Below are positions 35,101-43,177 of a DNA stretch of 64,000 nucleotides, piece after piece (within the stretch, counting starts at the first letter, position 1; every line of letters begins with the position of its first letter). Position numbers and translations under genes: made by a program. The stretch lies in the NCBI RefSeq assembly GCF_002760655.1, contig NZ_PDOC01000004.1, positions 310,001 through 374,000 on the forward strand, written 5' to 3'. This stretch comes from Massilia eurypsychrophila (GTDB lineage Bacteria > Pseudomonadota > Gammaproteobacteria > Burkholderiales > Burkholderiaceae_D). A model generated the notes under the pieces. It was given only the letters and a program-made list of their open reading frames with translations. It was not told where the DNA came from and did not search any database.

Positions 35101-36972
35101 CTAGCTGTTGTTGACCACCAGGCGCGGCACCGCGGCGCCAAAGCGCTGGCGGATCGACGCGGCGATGCCGGCAGCGTCCAACCCGACGCCAGCCAGCAGC
35201 GCGGCCGGGTCGCCATGGTCGATGAACTTGTCGGGCAACCCGAGCATCAGCAGCGGCTTGACGATGCCTTCGGCTGCCAGCGCCTCGGCCACCGCGGCGC
35301 CGGCGCCGCCCATCACCGAACCCTCTTCGACCGTGACGAAATAATCGTGGTCGCGCGCCAGCTGCTTGACCAGCTCGACGTCGAGCGGCTTCACGAAGCG
35401 CATGTTGGCTACCGTCGCATTCAGCCCTTCGGCGGCCGCCACGCTCGGCGCCACCATCGAACCGAACGCCAGGATCGCCACGCCGGTGCCGCGCCGCTTG
35501 ATTTCGCCCTTGCCGATCTCGATCGAGGTCAGCTCCTTTTCGATTGCAGCGCCGATGCCGGCGCCGCGCGGATAGCGCACCGCCGCCGGCCCCGGATAGT
35601 GGAAGCCGGTGGTGAGCATGCGGCGGCATTCGTTCTCGTCGGAAGCCGCCATCACCACCATGTTCGGGATGCAGCGCAAATACGACATGTCGTAATTGCC
35701 GGCGTGGGTGGCGCCATCGGCGCCGACCAGGCCCGCTCGGTCGAGCGCGAAGACGACGTCGAGGTTCTGCAGCGCGATGTCGTGGATCAGCTGGTCGTAG
35801 GCGCGCTGCAGGAAGGTCGAGTAGATTGCCACCACCGGTTTCAGGCCTTCGGTGGCCAGGCCGCCGGCGAACGTCACCGAGTGCTGCTCGGCGATGCCGA
35901 CGTCGAAATAGCGCTCCGGGTACTGCTGCTCGAAGCGCACCATGCCCGAGCCTTCGCGCATTGCCGGCGTGATGCCGACCAGGCGTTTGTCGGCGGCCGC
36001 CATGTCGCACAGCCAGTTGCCGAACACTTCGGTGTAGGTGACCTTGCCGGCCTTGGTCGGCGCGATGATGCCCTCGGTCGGGTTGAACTTGCCGGTGCCG
36101 TGGTACAGGATCGGCTCGGCCTCGGCCAGCTTGTAGCCCTGCCCTTTCTTGGTCACCACGTGCAGGAACTGCGGCCCCTTGAGCTTCTTGATGTTTTCCA
36201 GCGTCGGGATCAAGGACTCGAGGTCGTGGCCGTCGATCGGGCCGATGTAGTTAAAGCCGAATTCCTCGAACATCGTGGCCGGCACCACCATGCCTTTGGC
36301 GTGTTCTTCGAGGCGCTTGGCCAGCTCGCGCACGGGACCGGGCAGCACCGATTTGCCGACGTTCTTGGCGGCGGCGTAGAACTGGCCCGACATCAGGCGC
36401 GCCAGGTAGCGGTTGAGCGCACCGACCGGCGGCGAGATCGACATGTCGTTGTCGTTCAGGACCACCAGCAGGTTGATGTCTTCCTGCACGCCGGCGTTGT
36501 TGAGCGCCTCGAACGCCATCCCGGCCGTCATCGAGCCGTCGCCAATGACGGCGATCGCATGGCGGTGCTCGCCCTTGATCTTGGCCGCCTGCGCCATGCC
36601 CAGCGCGGCCGAAATCGACGTCGACGAGTGCGCCGTGCCGAACGTGTCGTACTCGCTCTCGTCGCGCTTCGGAAAGCCCGAGATGCCGTCGAACTGGCGC
36701 AGCGTGTGCATGCGCTCGCGCCGGCCGGTGAGGATCTTGTGCGAATAGGTCTGGTGGCCGACGTCCCAGACGATGCGGTCGTGCGGCGTATTGAACACGT
36801 AATGCAGCGCGATGGTCAGCTCGACCGTGCCGAGGTTGGACGACAGGTGGCCGCCCGTTTTCGATACCGACTCGAGCAGGTATTGGCGCAGCTCGTCGGC
36901 CAGGGGCGTAAGCTGGGTGCGCGCCAGCTTGCGCAGCTGGGCCGGTTCGTTGATTGTCTCTAGCAAGTTCAT
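35101..36972 (-). CDS. dxs: 1-deoxy-D-xylulose-5-phosphate synthase
   Basis: A 623-residue thiamine diphosphate enzyme that joins pyruvate and glyceraldehyde 3-phosphate in the first step of the MEP isoprenoid pathway. Marks: [46 protein letters not shown]; the ThDP motif [18 protein letters not shown]...[33 protein letters not shown]; and [28 protein letters not shown]. Length is normal. Its ATG directly follows the ispA stop (TAAATG), and ispA and xseB complete a classic operon. Confidence 0.97.
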   Translation of the reverse strand: MNLLETINEPAQLRKLARTQLTPLADELRQYLLESVSKTGGHLSSNLGTVELTIALHYVFNTPHDRIVWDVGHQTYSHKILTGRRERMHTLRQFDGISGFPKRDESEYDTFGTAHSSTSISAALGMAQAAKIKGEHRHAIAVIGDGSMTAGMAFEALNNAGVQEDINLLVVLNDNDMSISPPVGALNRYLARLMSGQFYAAAKNVGKSVLPGPVRELAKRLEEHAKGMVVPATMFEEFGFNYIGPIDGHDLESLIPTLENIKKLKGPQFLHVVTKKGQGYKLAEAEPILYHGTGKFNPTEGIIAPTKAGKVTYTEVFGNWLCDMAAADKRLVGITPAMREGSGMVRFEQQYPERYFDVGIAEQHSVTFAGGLATEGLKPVVAIYSTFLQRAYDQLIHDIALQNLDVVFALDRAGLVGADGATHAGNYDMSYLRCIPNMVVMAASDENECRRMLTTGFHYPGPAAVRYPRGAGIGAAIEKELTSIEIGKGEIKRRGTGVAILAFGSMVAPSVAAAEGLNATVANMRFVKPLDVELVKQLARDHDYFVTVEEGSVMGGAGAAVAEALAAEGIVKPLLMLGLPDKFIDHGDPAALLAGVGLDAAGIAASIRQRFGAAVPRLVVNNS

Positions 36973-37869
36973 TTATGCTTTCCGCTGCACGATCAGGTCG
37001 GCGATGTCGCGCAACCTCAGTGCTTTTTCTCCAAACGGCGCCAGCGCATCATGCGCTTCGCGCCGCAGTTTTTCCGCCAACAGCTGCGACTCTGCGAGTC
37101 CCAGTATCGACACATAGGTCGGCTTGTTGGCCGCCGCGTCCTTGCCGGCGGTCTTGCCCAGCGTGGCCGAATCGGCCGTCGCATCGAGCACGTCGTCGAC
37201 GACCTGGAAGGCCAGGCCGATCGCGTTCGAATACGTATCGAGCGCGGCGCGTTCATCAACAGCGACGTCGCGTCCCGCCAGTGCGCCCAACACTACCGAC
37301 GCGCGCAACAAGGCGCCTGTCTTGAGTTGGTGCATGCGCTCGAGCTGCGGCAGTGTCAGGCTCACGCCGACGCTGCCCAGGTCAATCGCCTGTCCGCCGC
37401 ACATGCCGGCCGAACCGGCGGCGCTGGCCAGCACGCGCATCATCGCCACCTGGCGCGCTGGCGGGATCATCTGGTCTTCAGCGAGCACCATGAAGGCCTG
37501 CGCCTGCAGCGCATCACCGACCAGCAGTGCGGTCGCCTCGTCGTAGGCCACGTGCACGGTCGGCTTGCCGCGCCGCAGCGCGTCGTCGTCCATGCACGGC
37601 ATGTCGTCGTGCACCAGCGAGTAGGCGTGGATCATCTCCACCGCCGCTGCCGCGCGCGCCAGCGTGCGCATGTCGGCGCCGAACACCCCGCCGGCCGCGT
37701 ACGCCAGCAGCGGACGCACGCGCTTGCCGCCGCCGAGCACCGTGTAGCGCATCGCCTCGTGCAGGCGGGCCGGTTCCGTGACGGCCGCCGGCAGGAACGA
37801 TTCCAGCGCCTGCTCGAGATGGGCCTGCACCGTTTTCATCCAGTCGTCGAAGGCCGCCGACATCGTCAT
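36973..37869 (-). CDS. ispA: Farnesyl diphosphate synthase (polyprenyl synthetase family)
   Basis: A 298-residue prenyl transferase. The first aspartate-rich motif is DDMPCMDDDALRRGKPTVH and the second is FQVVDDVLDATAD; GGKRVRPLLAYAAG is the substrate lysine/arginine motif, and GGQAIDL is also present. It makes C15 farnesyl diphosphate for quinones, undecaprenyl phosphate and heme O (used by ctaB in this window). Its start overlaps the xseB stop by 4 bases (ATGA) and its stop abuts the dxs start. Confidence 0.94.
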   Translation of the reverse strand: MTMSAAFDDWMKTVQAHLEQALESFLPAAVTEPARLHEAMRYTVLGGGKRVRPLLAYAAGGVFGADMRTLARAAAAVEMIHAYSLVHDDMPCMDDDALRRGKPTVHVAYDEATALLVGDALQAQAFMVLAEDQMIPPARQVAMMRVLASAAGSAGMCGGQAIDLGSVGVSLTLPQLERMHQLKTGALLRASVVLGALAGRDVAVDERAALDTYSNAIGLAFQVVDDVLDATADSATLGKTAGKDAAANKPTYVSILGLAESQLLAEKLRREAHDALAPFGEKALRLRDIADLIVQRKA

Positions 37870-38138
37870 TGGGCGCCCTCGCCGATGCCCTCGGCGGCGA
37901 ACGGCTTGAGCATGTCGCCCTCTAACACCTTGACCTGCGATTCGACTTTTTCCAGCTGCGCGGCGCAGTACTTGACCAGCTCGGAGCCGCGCGCGTAGGC
38001 GGCGACCGACGCTTCCAGCGGCAGCTGGCCCGATTCCATCTGGGTCACCAGCTGCGCCAGTTCGGCCATCGCCTGTTCGAAGGATTCGGGCGCCAGTTGC
38101 GCGGCCGCTTCAATGTCGTCTGTTAATTTCTTTGCCAT
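37866..38138 (-). CDS. xseB: Exodeoxyribonuclease VII small subunit
   Basis: A 90-residue protein with the XseB helical-hairpin core: SFEQAMAELAQLVTQMESGQLPLEASVAAYARGSELVKYCAAQLEKVESQVKVLEGD. XseB binds the large subunit XseA (not in this window) to form the single-strand exonuclease. It is the first gene of xseB-ispA-dxs, the usual arrangement in proteobacteria. Confidence 0.95.
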   Translation of the reverse strand: MAKKLTDDIEAAAQLAPESFEQAMAELAQLVTQMESGQLPLEASVAAYARGSELVKYCAAQLEKVESQVKVLEGDMLKPFAAEGIGEGAQ

Positions 38139-38476
38139 AGATGCTTTTGTAAATCGGCCGCGCGCAACTTGTGCGCCAGCAGCCAGTCTAATTCCTTATT
38201 CTAGAACAATCCATCCTGTTCGGTCGCGCAGGCCGCTCCAGCCTGGAGGCGAGCCGACATTTTATAGCAATCGGTCACACTGACATGAAAACGATGTTTC
38301 GTGAGCAATATGCGCGTCGCCTCCCACCACATTCACGCGCAGGACCGGGACTGTAGAGTCCGTTACACGGTATAATCGCCGGTTCTGTCCGAAATACCGT
38401 ATTCCGCAGCCTAGATACTGGTCTTTGGATTCTTTCTCTTCTTTTGCTTTGAAGCTCATATTAAAGGGGGGTTGGG
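38139..38476. other. Divergent intergenic region between xseB and the Rieske gene
   Basis: About 340 bases between divergent starts; no gene is supported on either strand. A TATAAT (38371-38376, plus strand) is the best -10 box for the Rieske gene, but no good -35 box lies 17 bases before it. A TATTCTAG area near 38198-38205 could belong to the xseB promoter. GGGGGG just before ATG 38477 gives the ribosome site of the Rieske gene. Confidence 0.5.
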
Positions 38477-39589
38477 ATGTCCGATCTGGCTACCCACGCC
38501 AAGCTGGCGCGCCCGAATGCGCAGCTTCCGGTAGATGTCTACTTTGACGAAGCGCTGCTCAAGCGCGAGATGCAGCAATTGTTCCAGGCCGGGCCGCGCT
38601 ATGTCGGGCACGAACTGATGGTGCCCGAGGTCGGCGATTTTGCCACGCTCGCGGCCGAACACGAAGGGCGCATGCTGGTGCGCAACGCCGGCGGCATCGA
38701 AGTGCTGTCCAACGTCTGCCGTCATCGCCAGGCGCTGATGTTCAATGGCCGCGGCAATGCCGACAATATCGTCTGCCCGCTGCACCGCTGGACGTACGAC
38801 CTCAAAGGTGAGCTGATCGGCGCCCCGCACTTTCCGGAAACGCCGTGCCTGCACCTGTCGAAAACGCCGCTGCAAAACTGGAACGGCCTGCTGTTCGAGC
38901 AGAACGGCTATAACGTCATGGACAAGCTGGCGAACCTGTCGGTCACCAAGGACTTCGATTTTTCCGGCTACATGTTCGACCACGTCGAAGTGCAGACCTG
39001 TAATTACAACTGGAAGACCTTCATCGAGGTCTACCTCGAGGATTACCACGTCGAGCCGTTCCACGCGGGCCTGGGCGGCTTTGTCAGCTGCGACGACCTG
39101 CGCTGGGAATTCGGCCGCGACTACTCGGTGCAGACGGTCGGCGTGAACCGCGGCCTGCAGAAATCGGGCTCGCCGATCTACCAGAAGTGGCAGGAGCAGG
39201 TGCTCAAGTTCCGCGGCGGCGTCGCGCCCGAAAACGGCGCCATCTGGTTCACGCTGTATCCGAACATCATGGTCGAGTGGTATCCGCACGTGCTGATCGT
39301 CTCGACCCTGTGGCCGGATGGCCCGCAAAAAACGCGCAACGTCGTCGAATTCTACTACCCCGAAGAGATCGTGCTGTTCGAGCGCGAGTTCATCGAGGCC
39401 GAGCGCGCCGCCTACATGGAGACGTGCGTCGAGGATGACGAGATCGCGCTGCGGATGGACGCCGGCCGGCGCGCGCTGATGGCGCGCGGAGTCAGCGAAA
39501 GCGGGCCGTATCAGTCGCCGATGGAAGACGGCATGCAGCACTTCCACGAGTGGTACCGCACCAATATCGACCTCGCCCTACCGCGTTAA
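38477..39589 (+). CDS. Rieske non-heme iron oxygenase, alpha subunit type
   Basis: A 370-residue aromatic-ring-hydroxylating-dioxygenase-like protein. The Rieske 2Fe-2S motif is CRHRQALMF...IVCPLHRWTYDLKGELIG (CxH, 17 residues, CxxH). The mononuclear iron site is in the catalytic domain, EVYLEDYHVEPFHAGLGG, with two histidines and a later aspartate expected. No beta subunit, ferredoxin or reductase gene is adjacent, so electron partners must be elsewhere. The gene sits next to xseB-ispA-dxs in related Burkholderiales, where its substrate is also unknown. The EamA transporter starts 7 bases after its stop. Confidence 0.88.
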   Translation: MSDLATHAKLARPNAQLPVDVYFDEALLKREMQQLFQAGPRYVGHELMVPEVGDFATLAAEHEGRMLVRNAGGIEVLSNVCRHRQALMFNGRGNADNIVCPLHRWTYDLKGELIGAPHFPETPCLHLSKTPLQNWNGLLFEQNGYNVMDKLANLSVTKDFDFSGYMFDHVEVQTCNYNWKTFIEVYLEDYHVEPFHAGLGGFVSCDDLRWEFGRDYSVQTVGVNRGLQKSGSPIYQKWQEQVLKFRGGVAPENGAIWFTLYPNIMVEWYPHVLIVSTLWPDGPQKTRNVVEFYYPEEIVLFEREFIEAERAAYMETCVEDDEIALRMDAGRRALMARGVSESGPYQSPMEDGMQHFHEWYRTNIDLALPR

Positions 39590-39596
39590 GGATTCG

Positions 39597-40520
39597 ATGG
39601 CCTCGATGTGGATGTTGTCAGCCGCCTTTCTGTTTTCCGTGATGGGCGCGTGCGTGAAACTGGCGTCGGACAGCTTTTCGATCTCCGAGATCGTCATGTA
39701 CCGCGGCCTGATCGGGGTGGTCATGCTGGCGGTGCTGGTGGCTTACCGCGGCGGCAGCCTGCGCACCGCGTTCCCGTGGCAGCATGCGTGGCGCGGCGCG
39801 GTCGGCGTGGTGTCGCTGTGGATGTGGTTCTACGGGATCTCGCGCCTGCCGCTGGCGACCGCCGTCACGCTCAATTACATGTCGCCGATCTGGATGGCGG
39901 CGTTCCTGTTCTGCGCCGGCTGGTGGCATTCGAAGGACCACGTCGAGTGGCCGCTGGTTGGCGCCATCCTGCTCAGCTTTGTCGGCGTCACGCTGGTGCT
40001 GCAGCCGGCGTTCGAAGCGCAGCAGTGGCTCGGCGCCGTCACCACTCTAGCTTCCGGCATCCTGTCGGCCGCCGCCTACCTGCAGGTGCGCAAACTGAGC
40101 CTCTTGGGCGAACCCGAATACCGCGTCGTGTTCTACTTCGCGCTGGTGAACCTGCTCGCGGGCCTGGCCGGCAGCGCCACCACGGTGGCCGATCCGTCGA
40201 TCGACACCTGGCACCAGATCGACGCGTACGGCGCCGGCCTGATGCTGCTGATGGGCGTGTCGGCGACCCTGGCGCAGATGGCCATGACGCGCGCCTACGG
40301 TACCGGCAAGACGCTGGTGGTGGCCAACCTGCAGTACACCGGCATCATCTTCTCGAGCGTGTTGGGCATGCTGCTGTGGGGCGACAGCTTCGGCTGGCAT
40401 GTCTGGCTCGGCATGGCGGTGATCCTCTGCTCCGGCCTGGCCGTCACCTATTACAATACGCGCAAGACCGAGCGCGGCGTCGCGGTCGACAAGACCGATC
40501 CGATTGCAAGTGAAACCTGA
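39597..40520 (+). CDS. EamA/DMT family transporter
   Basis: A 307-residue protein with ten hydrophobic segments in two EamA repeats (MLSAAFLFSVMGACVKLAS...; FSSVLGMLLWGDSFGWHVWLGMAVILCSGLAVTYYN). Drug/metabolite transporters of this type export amino acids or other small metabolites; the substrate is unknown. It follows the Rieske gene closely, so co-transcription and shared physiology are likely but unproven. The sulfurtransferase start lies 7 bases downstream. Confidence 0.88.
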   Translation: MASMWMLSAAFLFSVMGACVKLASDSFSISEIVMYRGLIGVVMLAVLVAYRGGSLRTAFPWQHAWRGAVGVVSLWMWFYGISRLPLATAVTLNYMSPIWMAAFLFCAGWWHSKDHVEWPLVGAILLSFVGVTLVLQPAFEAQQWLGAVTTLASGILSAAAYLQVRKLSLLGEPEYRVVFYFALVNLLAGLAGSATTVADPSIDTWHQIDAYGAGLMLLMGVSATLAQMAMTRAYGTGKTLVVANLQYTGIIFSSVLGMLLWGDSFGWHVWLGMAVILCSGLAVTYYNTRKTERGVAVDKTDPIASET

Positions 40521-40527
40521 GGACTCC

Positions 40528-41379
40528 ATGAACACGACATTGATCTCCGCCAGCGAACTCGCTGCCCGCATCGACGACCCGGCGCTGGTCATCGTCGACT
40601 GCCGCCACGACCTGATGAACCTCGCCGCCGGTCGCGAGGGCTACGCGGTGGGGCATATCCGCAATGCCGTCTTCGCCGACATGGAAACGGCGCTGTCGGG
40701 CGCCAAGACAGGCGCCGACGGCCAGTTTCGCGGCCGCCATCCGCTGCCCGAGCGCGCCGCGCTGATCGAGACCTTGCGCGCCTGGGGCATCGACGACGAC
40801 AGCCAGGTCGTCGCCTACGACGCCCACGGCGGCATGTTCGCCGCGCGTTTGTGGTGGCTGCTGCGCTGGGTCGGCCATCCGGCGGTGGCGGTGCTCGACG
40901 GCGGCCTGGCCGCGTGGCAGTCGCAGGCGCTGCCGATGACGGCCGACGTGCCGGCGCCGCGGCGCGGCGCCATCGCCGAGCGCGCGCCGCTGGTCGCCAC
41001 CGTGACGGCCGGCGACGTGCTGGCCAACATCGGCAGCGGCGAGCGCACGCTGATCGATGCGCGCGCGCCGGACCGCTTCCGCGGCGAGAACGAGACGATC
41101 GACCCGGTCGGCGGCCATATCCCGGGCGCGAAGAACCGGTTTTTCAAGGATAACCTGCAGGCCGACGGCCGCTTCAAGGATGCCGCCCAGCTGAAGGCCG
41201 AGTTTGCGCCGTTGGTGGCCGATCCGGCCAGCGCCGTGATGCAGTGCGGCTCCGGCGTGACCGCCTGCCACAACCTGCTGGCGCTGGAGGTGGCCGGCAT
41301 GCCTGGCGCGGCGCTGTATCCCGGCTCGTGGAGCGAGTGGGTCGCCGACCCGTCGCGGCCAGTAGCCAAAGGGGTCTGA
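40528..41379 (+). CDS. Sulfurtransferase (3-mercaptopyruvate/thiosulfate type, two rhodanese domains)
   Basis: A 283-residue protein with two rhodanese domains. The inactive N-terminal half has LVIVDCRHDLMNLAAGREGYAVGHIRNAVFADME. The C-terminal half carries the persulfide cysteine in MQCGSGVTACHNLLALEVAGM; CGSGVTA is the SseA-type active loop. It moves sulfur from 3-mercaptopyruvate or thiosulfate to thiol or cyanide acceptors. GAGG lies 5 bases before ATG 40528; an earlier start at 40504 would overlap the EamA gene. The last residues AKGV and the TGA fall in a GGGGTCTGAC repeat. Confidence 0.92.
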   Translation: MNTTLISASELAARIDDPALVIVDCRHDLMNLAAGREGYAVGHIRNAVFADMETALSGAKTGADGQFRGRHPLPERAALIETLRAWGIDDDSQVVAYDAHGGMFAARLWWLLRWVGHPAVAVLDGGLAAWQSQALPMTADVPAPRRGAIAERAPLVATVTAGDVLANIGSGERTLIDARAPDRFRGENETIDPVGGHIPGAKNRFFKDNLQADGRFKDAAQLKAEFAPLVADPASAVMQCGSGVTACHNLLALEVAGMPGAALYPGSWSEWVADPSRPVAKGV

Positions 41380-41441
41380 CGATAGGGGCCCTGACCAGGC
41401 CCTGACCAAGGGGGTCTGACCCGCTTGCTGGGTCAGACCCC
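41371..41441. repeat. GGGGTCTGAC repeat cluster with hairpin
   Basis: GGGGTCTGAC occurs at 41371-41380 (supplying the sulfurtransferase stop) and at 41411-41420. Two CCTGACCA pieces lie between them. The second copy forms a perfect hairpin, GGGGTCTGACCC (41411-41422) with GGGTCAGACCCC (41430-41441), around a 7-base loop. The core resembles the outer half of family 1 (GGGGTCAGGTCTGAC) with the middle AGGTC lost. Confidence 0.8.
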
Positions 41442-41469
41442 GTGTTGTTAGCTCAAGAGTCGTCGCGCC

Positions 41470-42153
41470 TTAGTCGCCGCCGCAGCCACCGCCGCCATCA
41501 CATCCATCCCCGCCGCAGCCGGCGACAGCGCCGCACGACGATCCGTCGCGCCGCGTTAGGTCGACCGCTGCCGTCATCCCGACCGGATAGAACAAAGCCC
41601 CTTCTGGCCGGCCGTGCTGGTCGAGGCGCCGGCATCCGACCTGGCCTTGCACCAAGCGGTAGCCGTAGCCGCCCGGCATAAACAAGCTGCCATCGAGTGC
41701 AAACAAGCGCGGCACAATCGGCGCGGAGGGGTCGCCGCCGCGCAGCTGACGCGCGGTGGCGATGCAGGTGGCCAGGGCGTTCTCCATGTCCGGTCCCATC
41801 TCCGCCTGGTCGACATGCGCGATGGTCCTGCCGAAGTGCTGGATGCAGAAGGCGTCGAGCGAGCGCGCGTCCATCCGTGCCCACGCGTGCCAGACCGAAT
41901 CGGCGGCGATCGACGGCAGGAGGCAGCGCTTGCCGCTGGTACGCACGCAGTCGAAAAATGTCAGCAGGCCCTCGGTGGCACGGGCGAAAAAAAAGGCATC
42001 CTGTGGGATGCCTTTGAATTCGAACTGCGCCGTACGTTGCCAGTACGGGAACAAGCTGGCGGGAATCACCGCTGTCGCCTTCCAGTAGCGCGACATGTGG
42101 CGCACCCTCAACGCCCGCACCTGGTCGATGCTGTCCATCAATTTGTTGATCAT
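41470..42153 (-). CDS. GRDP-like (DUF1399-type) protein with Gly/Cys-rich tail
   Basis: A 227-residue protein. The segment LLPSIAADSVWHAWARMDARSLDAFCIQHFGRTIAHVD (about residues 78-115) matches the pattern PS...D..WH......Y..FC...FGR...H of glycine-rich-domain-containing proteins (DUF1399-like). The end is low-complexity: SSCGAVAGCGGDGCDGGGGCGGD. The function of bacterial members is unknown. ATG 42153 has AGGAG 8 bases upstream. The leader is A-rich. It lies alone, convergent with the sulfurtransferase gene. Confidence 0.65.
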   Translation of the reverse strand: MINKLMDSIDQVRALRVRHMSRYWKATAVIPASLFPYWQRTAQFEFKGIPQDAFFFARATEGLLTFFDCVRTSGKRCLLPSIAADSVWHAWARMDARSLDAFCIQHFGRTIAHVDQAEMGPDMENALATCIATARQLRGGDPSAPIVPRLFALDGSLFMPGGYGYRLVQGQVGCRRLDQHGRPEGALFYPVGMTAAVDLTRRDGSSCGAVAGCGGDGCDGGGGCGGD

Positions 42154-42233
42154 GTTGTCATCTCCTTTTTTATTGTTTTTCATGGCTATAAATATAGGCC
42201 GCGAATATGACAGGAAGATGACAAAAAAGAGTT

Positions 42234-42935
42234 CTAGTGGCCGGCGGTGAGGAACAGCACAATGATGACACCCAGCCCGATCATCAGCACCTGCGGCACC
42301 GATTCCTTGACCGTCGCGCGGCGCTGCATCTGCGGCATCAGGTCGCTTACCGCAATGTAGATGAAGCCGGAAGCTGCGAACACCAGCACGTACGGAATCA
42401 GCCCGCTGGCGCGGTCGAGCGTGTAGTAGCCGAGCAGGCCGCCGGCGACCGCCATCAGGCTGCACAGCAAATTGAACACGTACGCCCGCTTGCGCGTAAA
42501 GCCGGCGTTGAGCAGCACGATGAAGTCGCCGATCTCCTGCGGAATTTCGTGCGCGATGATGGCCAGGCCGGTGACGATGCCGAGCTCCGGATTGGCCAGG
42601 AAGGCGGCCGCGATCAGGATGCCGTCGGTGAAGTTGTGCATGCCGTCGCCGATCAGGATCATCCAGCCGGAGCGCCCCGCTTCGTGCTTGTCGTGGCCGT
42701 GCGCGTGGTGGTGGCCGTCGCCTTCGTGGTGGTGCGAATGGCGCAAGATCGCCAGCTTCTCGAGCATGAAAAAGCACAGCAGCCCGGCCAGCAACGTGGC
42801 AAACAGGCTGCGCGGGTCGGCCTTCGACTCGAACGCTTCGGGCAAGGCATGCAGGAACGAGGTCGACAGCATGATGCCGACCGACAGGCTGACCATGCGC
42901 TCGACCATCTTCGAGAGCAGCGTGAACGAAAACAC
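42234..42935 (-). CDS. ZIP family metal transporter (start codon not conventional)
   Basis: A 233-residue frame from GTG 42935; homology to ZIP transporters (zinc/iron uptake) probably begins further upstream. The metal-binding helix motifs are present: IGDGMHNFTDGILIAAAF and IAHEIPQEIGDFIVLLNAG. Between helices is a histidine-rich loop (HSHHHEGDGHHHAHGHDKHE). The frame continues upstream without a stop as KIDPILISILLATTIAGVFSITAAAVFS, which looks like a real first helix, but the codon where ATG would be expected is ATC (43013-43011), after AAGAGG. Either an ATC/ATT start is used, or the gene now starts at the internal GTG and lacks its first helix. Confidence 0.75.
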   Translation of the reverse strand: MFSFTLLSKMVERMVSLSVGIMLSTSFLHALPEAFESKADPRSLFATLLAGLLCFFMLEKLAILRHSHHHEGDGHHHAHGHDKHEAGRSGWMILIGDGMHNFTDGILIAAAFLANPELGIVTGLAIIAHEIPQEIGDFIVLLNAGFTRKRAYVFNLLCSLMAVAGGLLGYYTLDRASGLIPYVLVFAASGFIYIAVSDLMPQMQRRATVKESVPQVLMIGLGVIIVLFLTAGH

Positions 42936-43112
42936 CGCCGCGGCGGTGATGCTGAAAACGCCGGCAATCGTGGTCGCCAGCAGGATGGAAATGAGAATCG
43001 GGTCGATTTTGATGCCTCTTGTTCGGGTCTTGCAATTGCCGCAAGACCGGCATTGTACCGCCCAGATTGCCGAGGCACACTTTGTGCGCGCAAAAACCGC
43101 TCCCCGAATGCA

Positions 43113-43154
43113 GCGCGGCGATGAAAATATATCGCTATATTTTCATCGCCGCGC
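43113..43154. repeat. 19-base perfect inverted repeat
   Basis: Arm GCGCGGCGATGAAAATATA (43113-43131) and its exact reverse complement (43136-43154) flank TCGC. It lies 23 bases beyond the stop of the DUF4382 lipoprotein gene (minus strand). There is no T-run, yet the position fits a transcript end or mRNA-stabilising hairpin. Confidence 0.8.
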
Positions 43155-43177
43155 CTGGATCTACCTACCCTTGCCGG

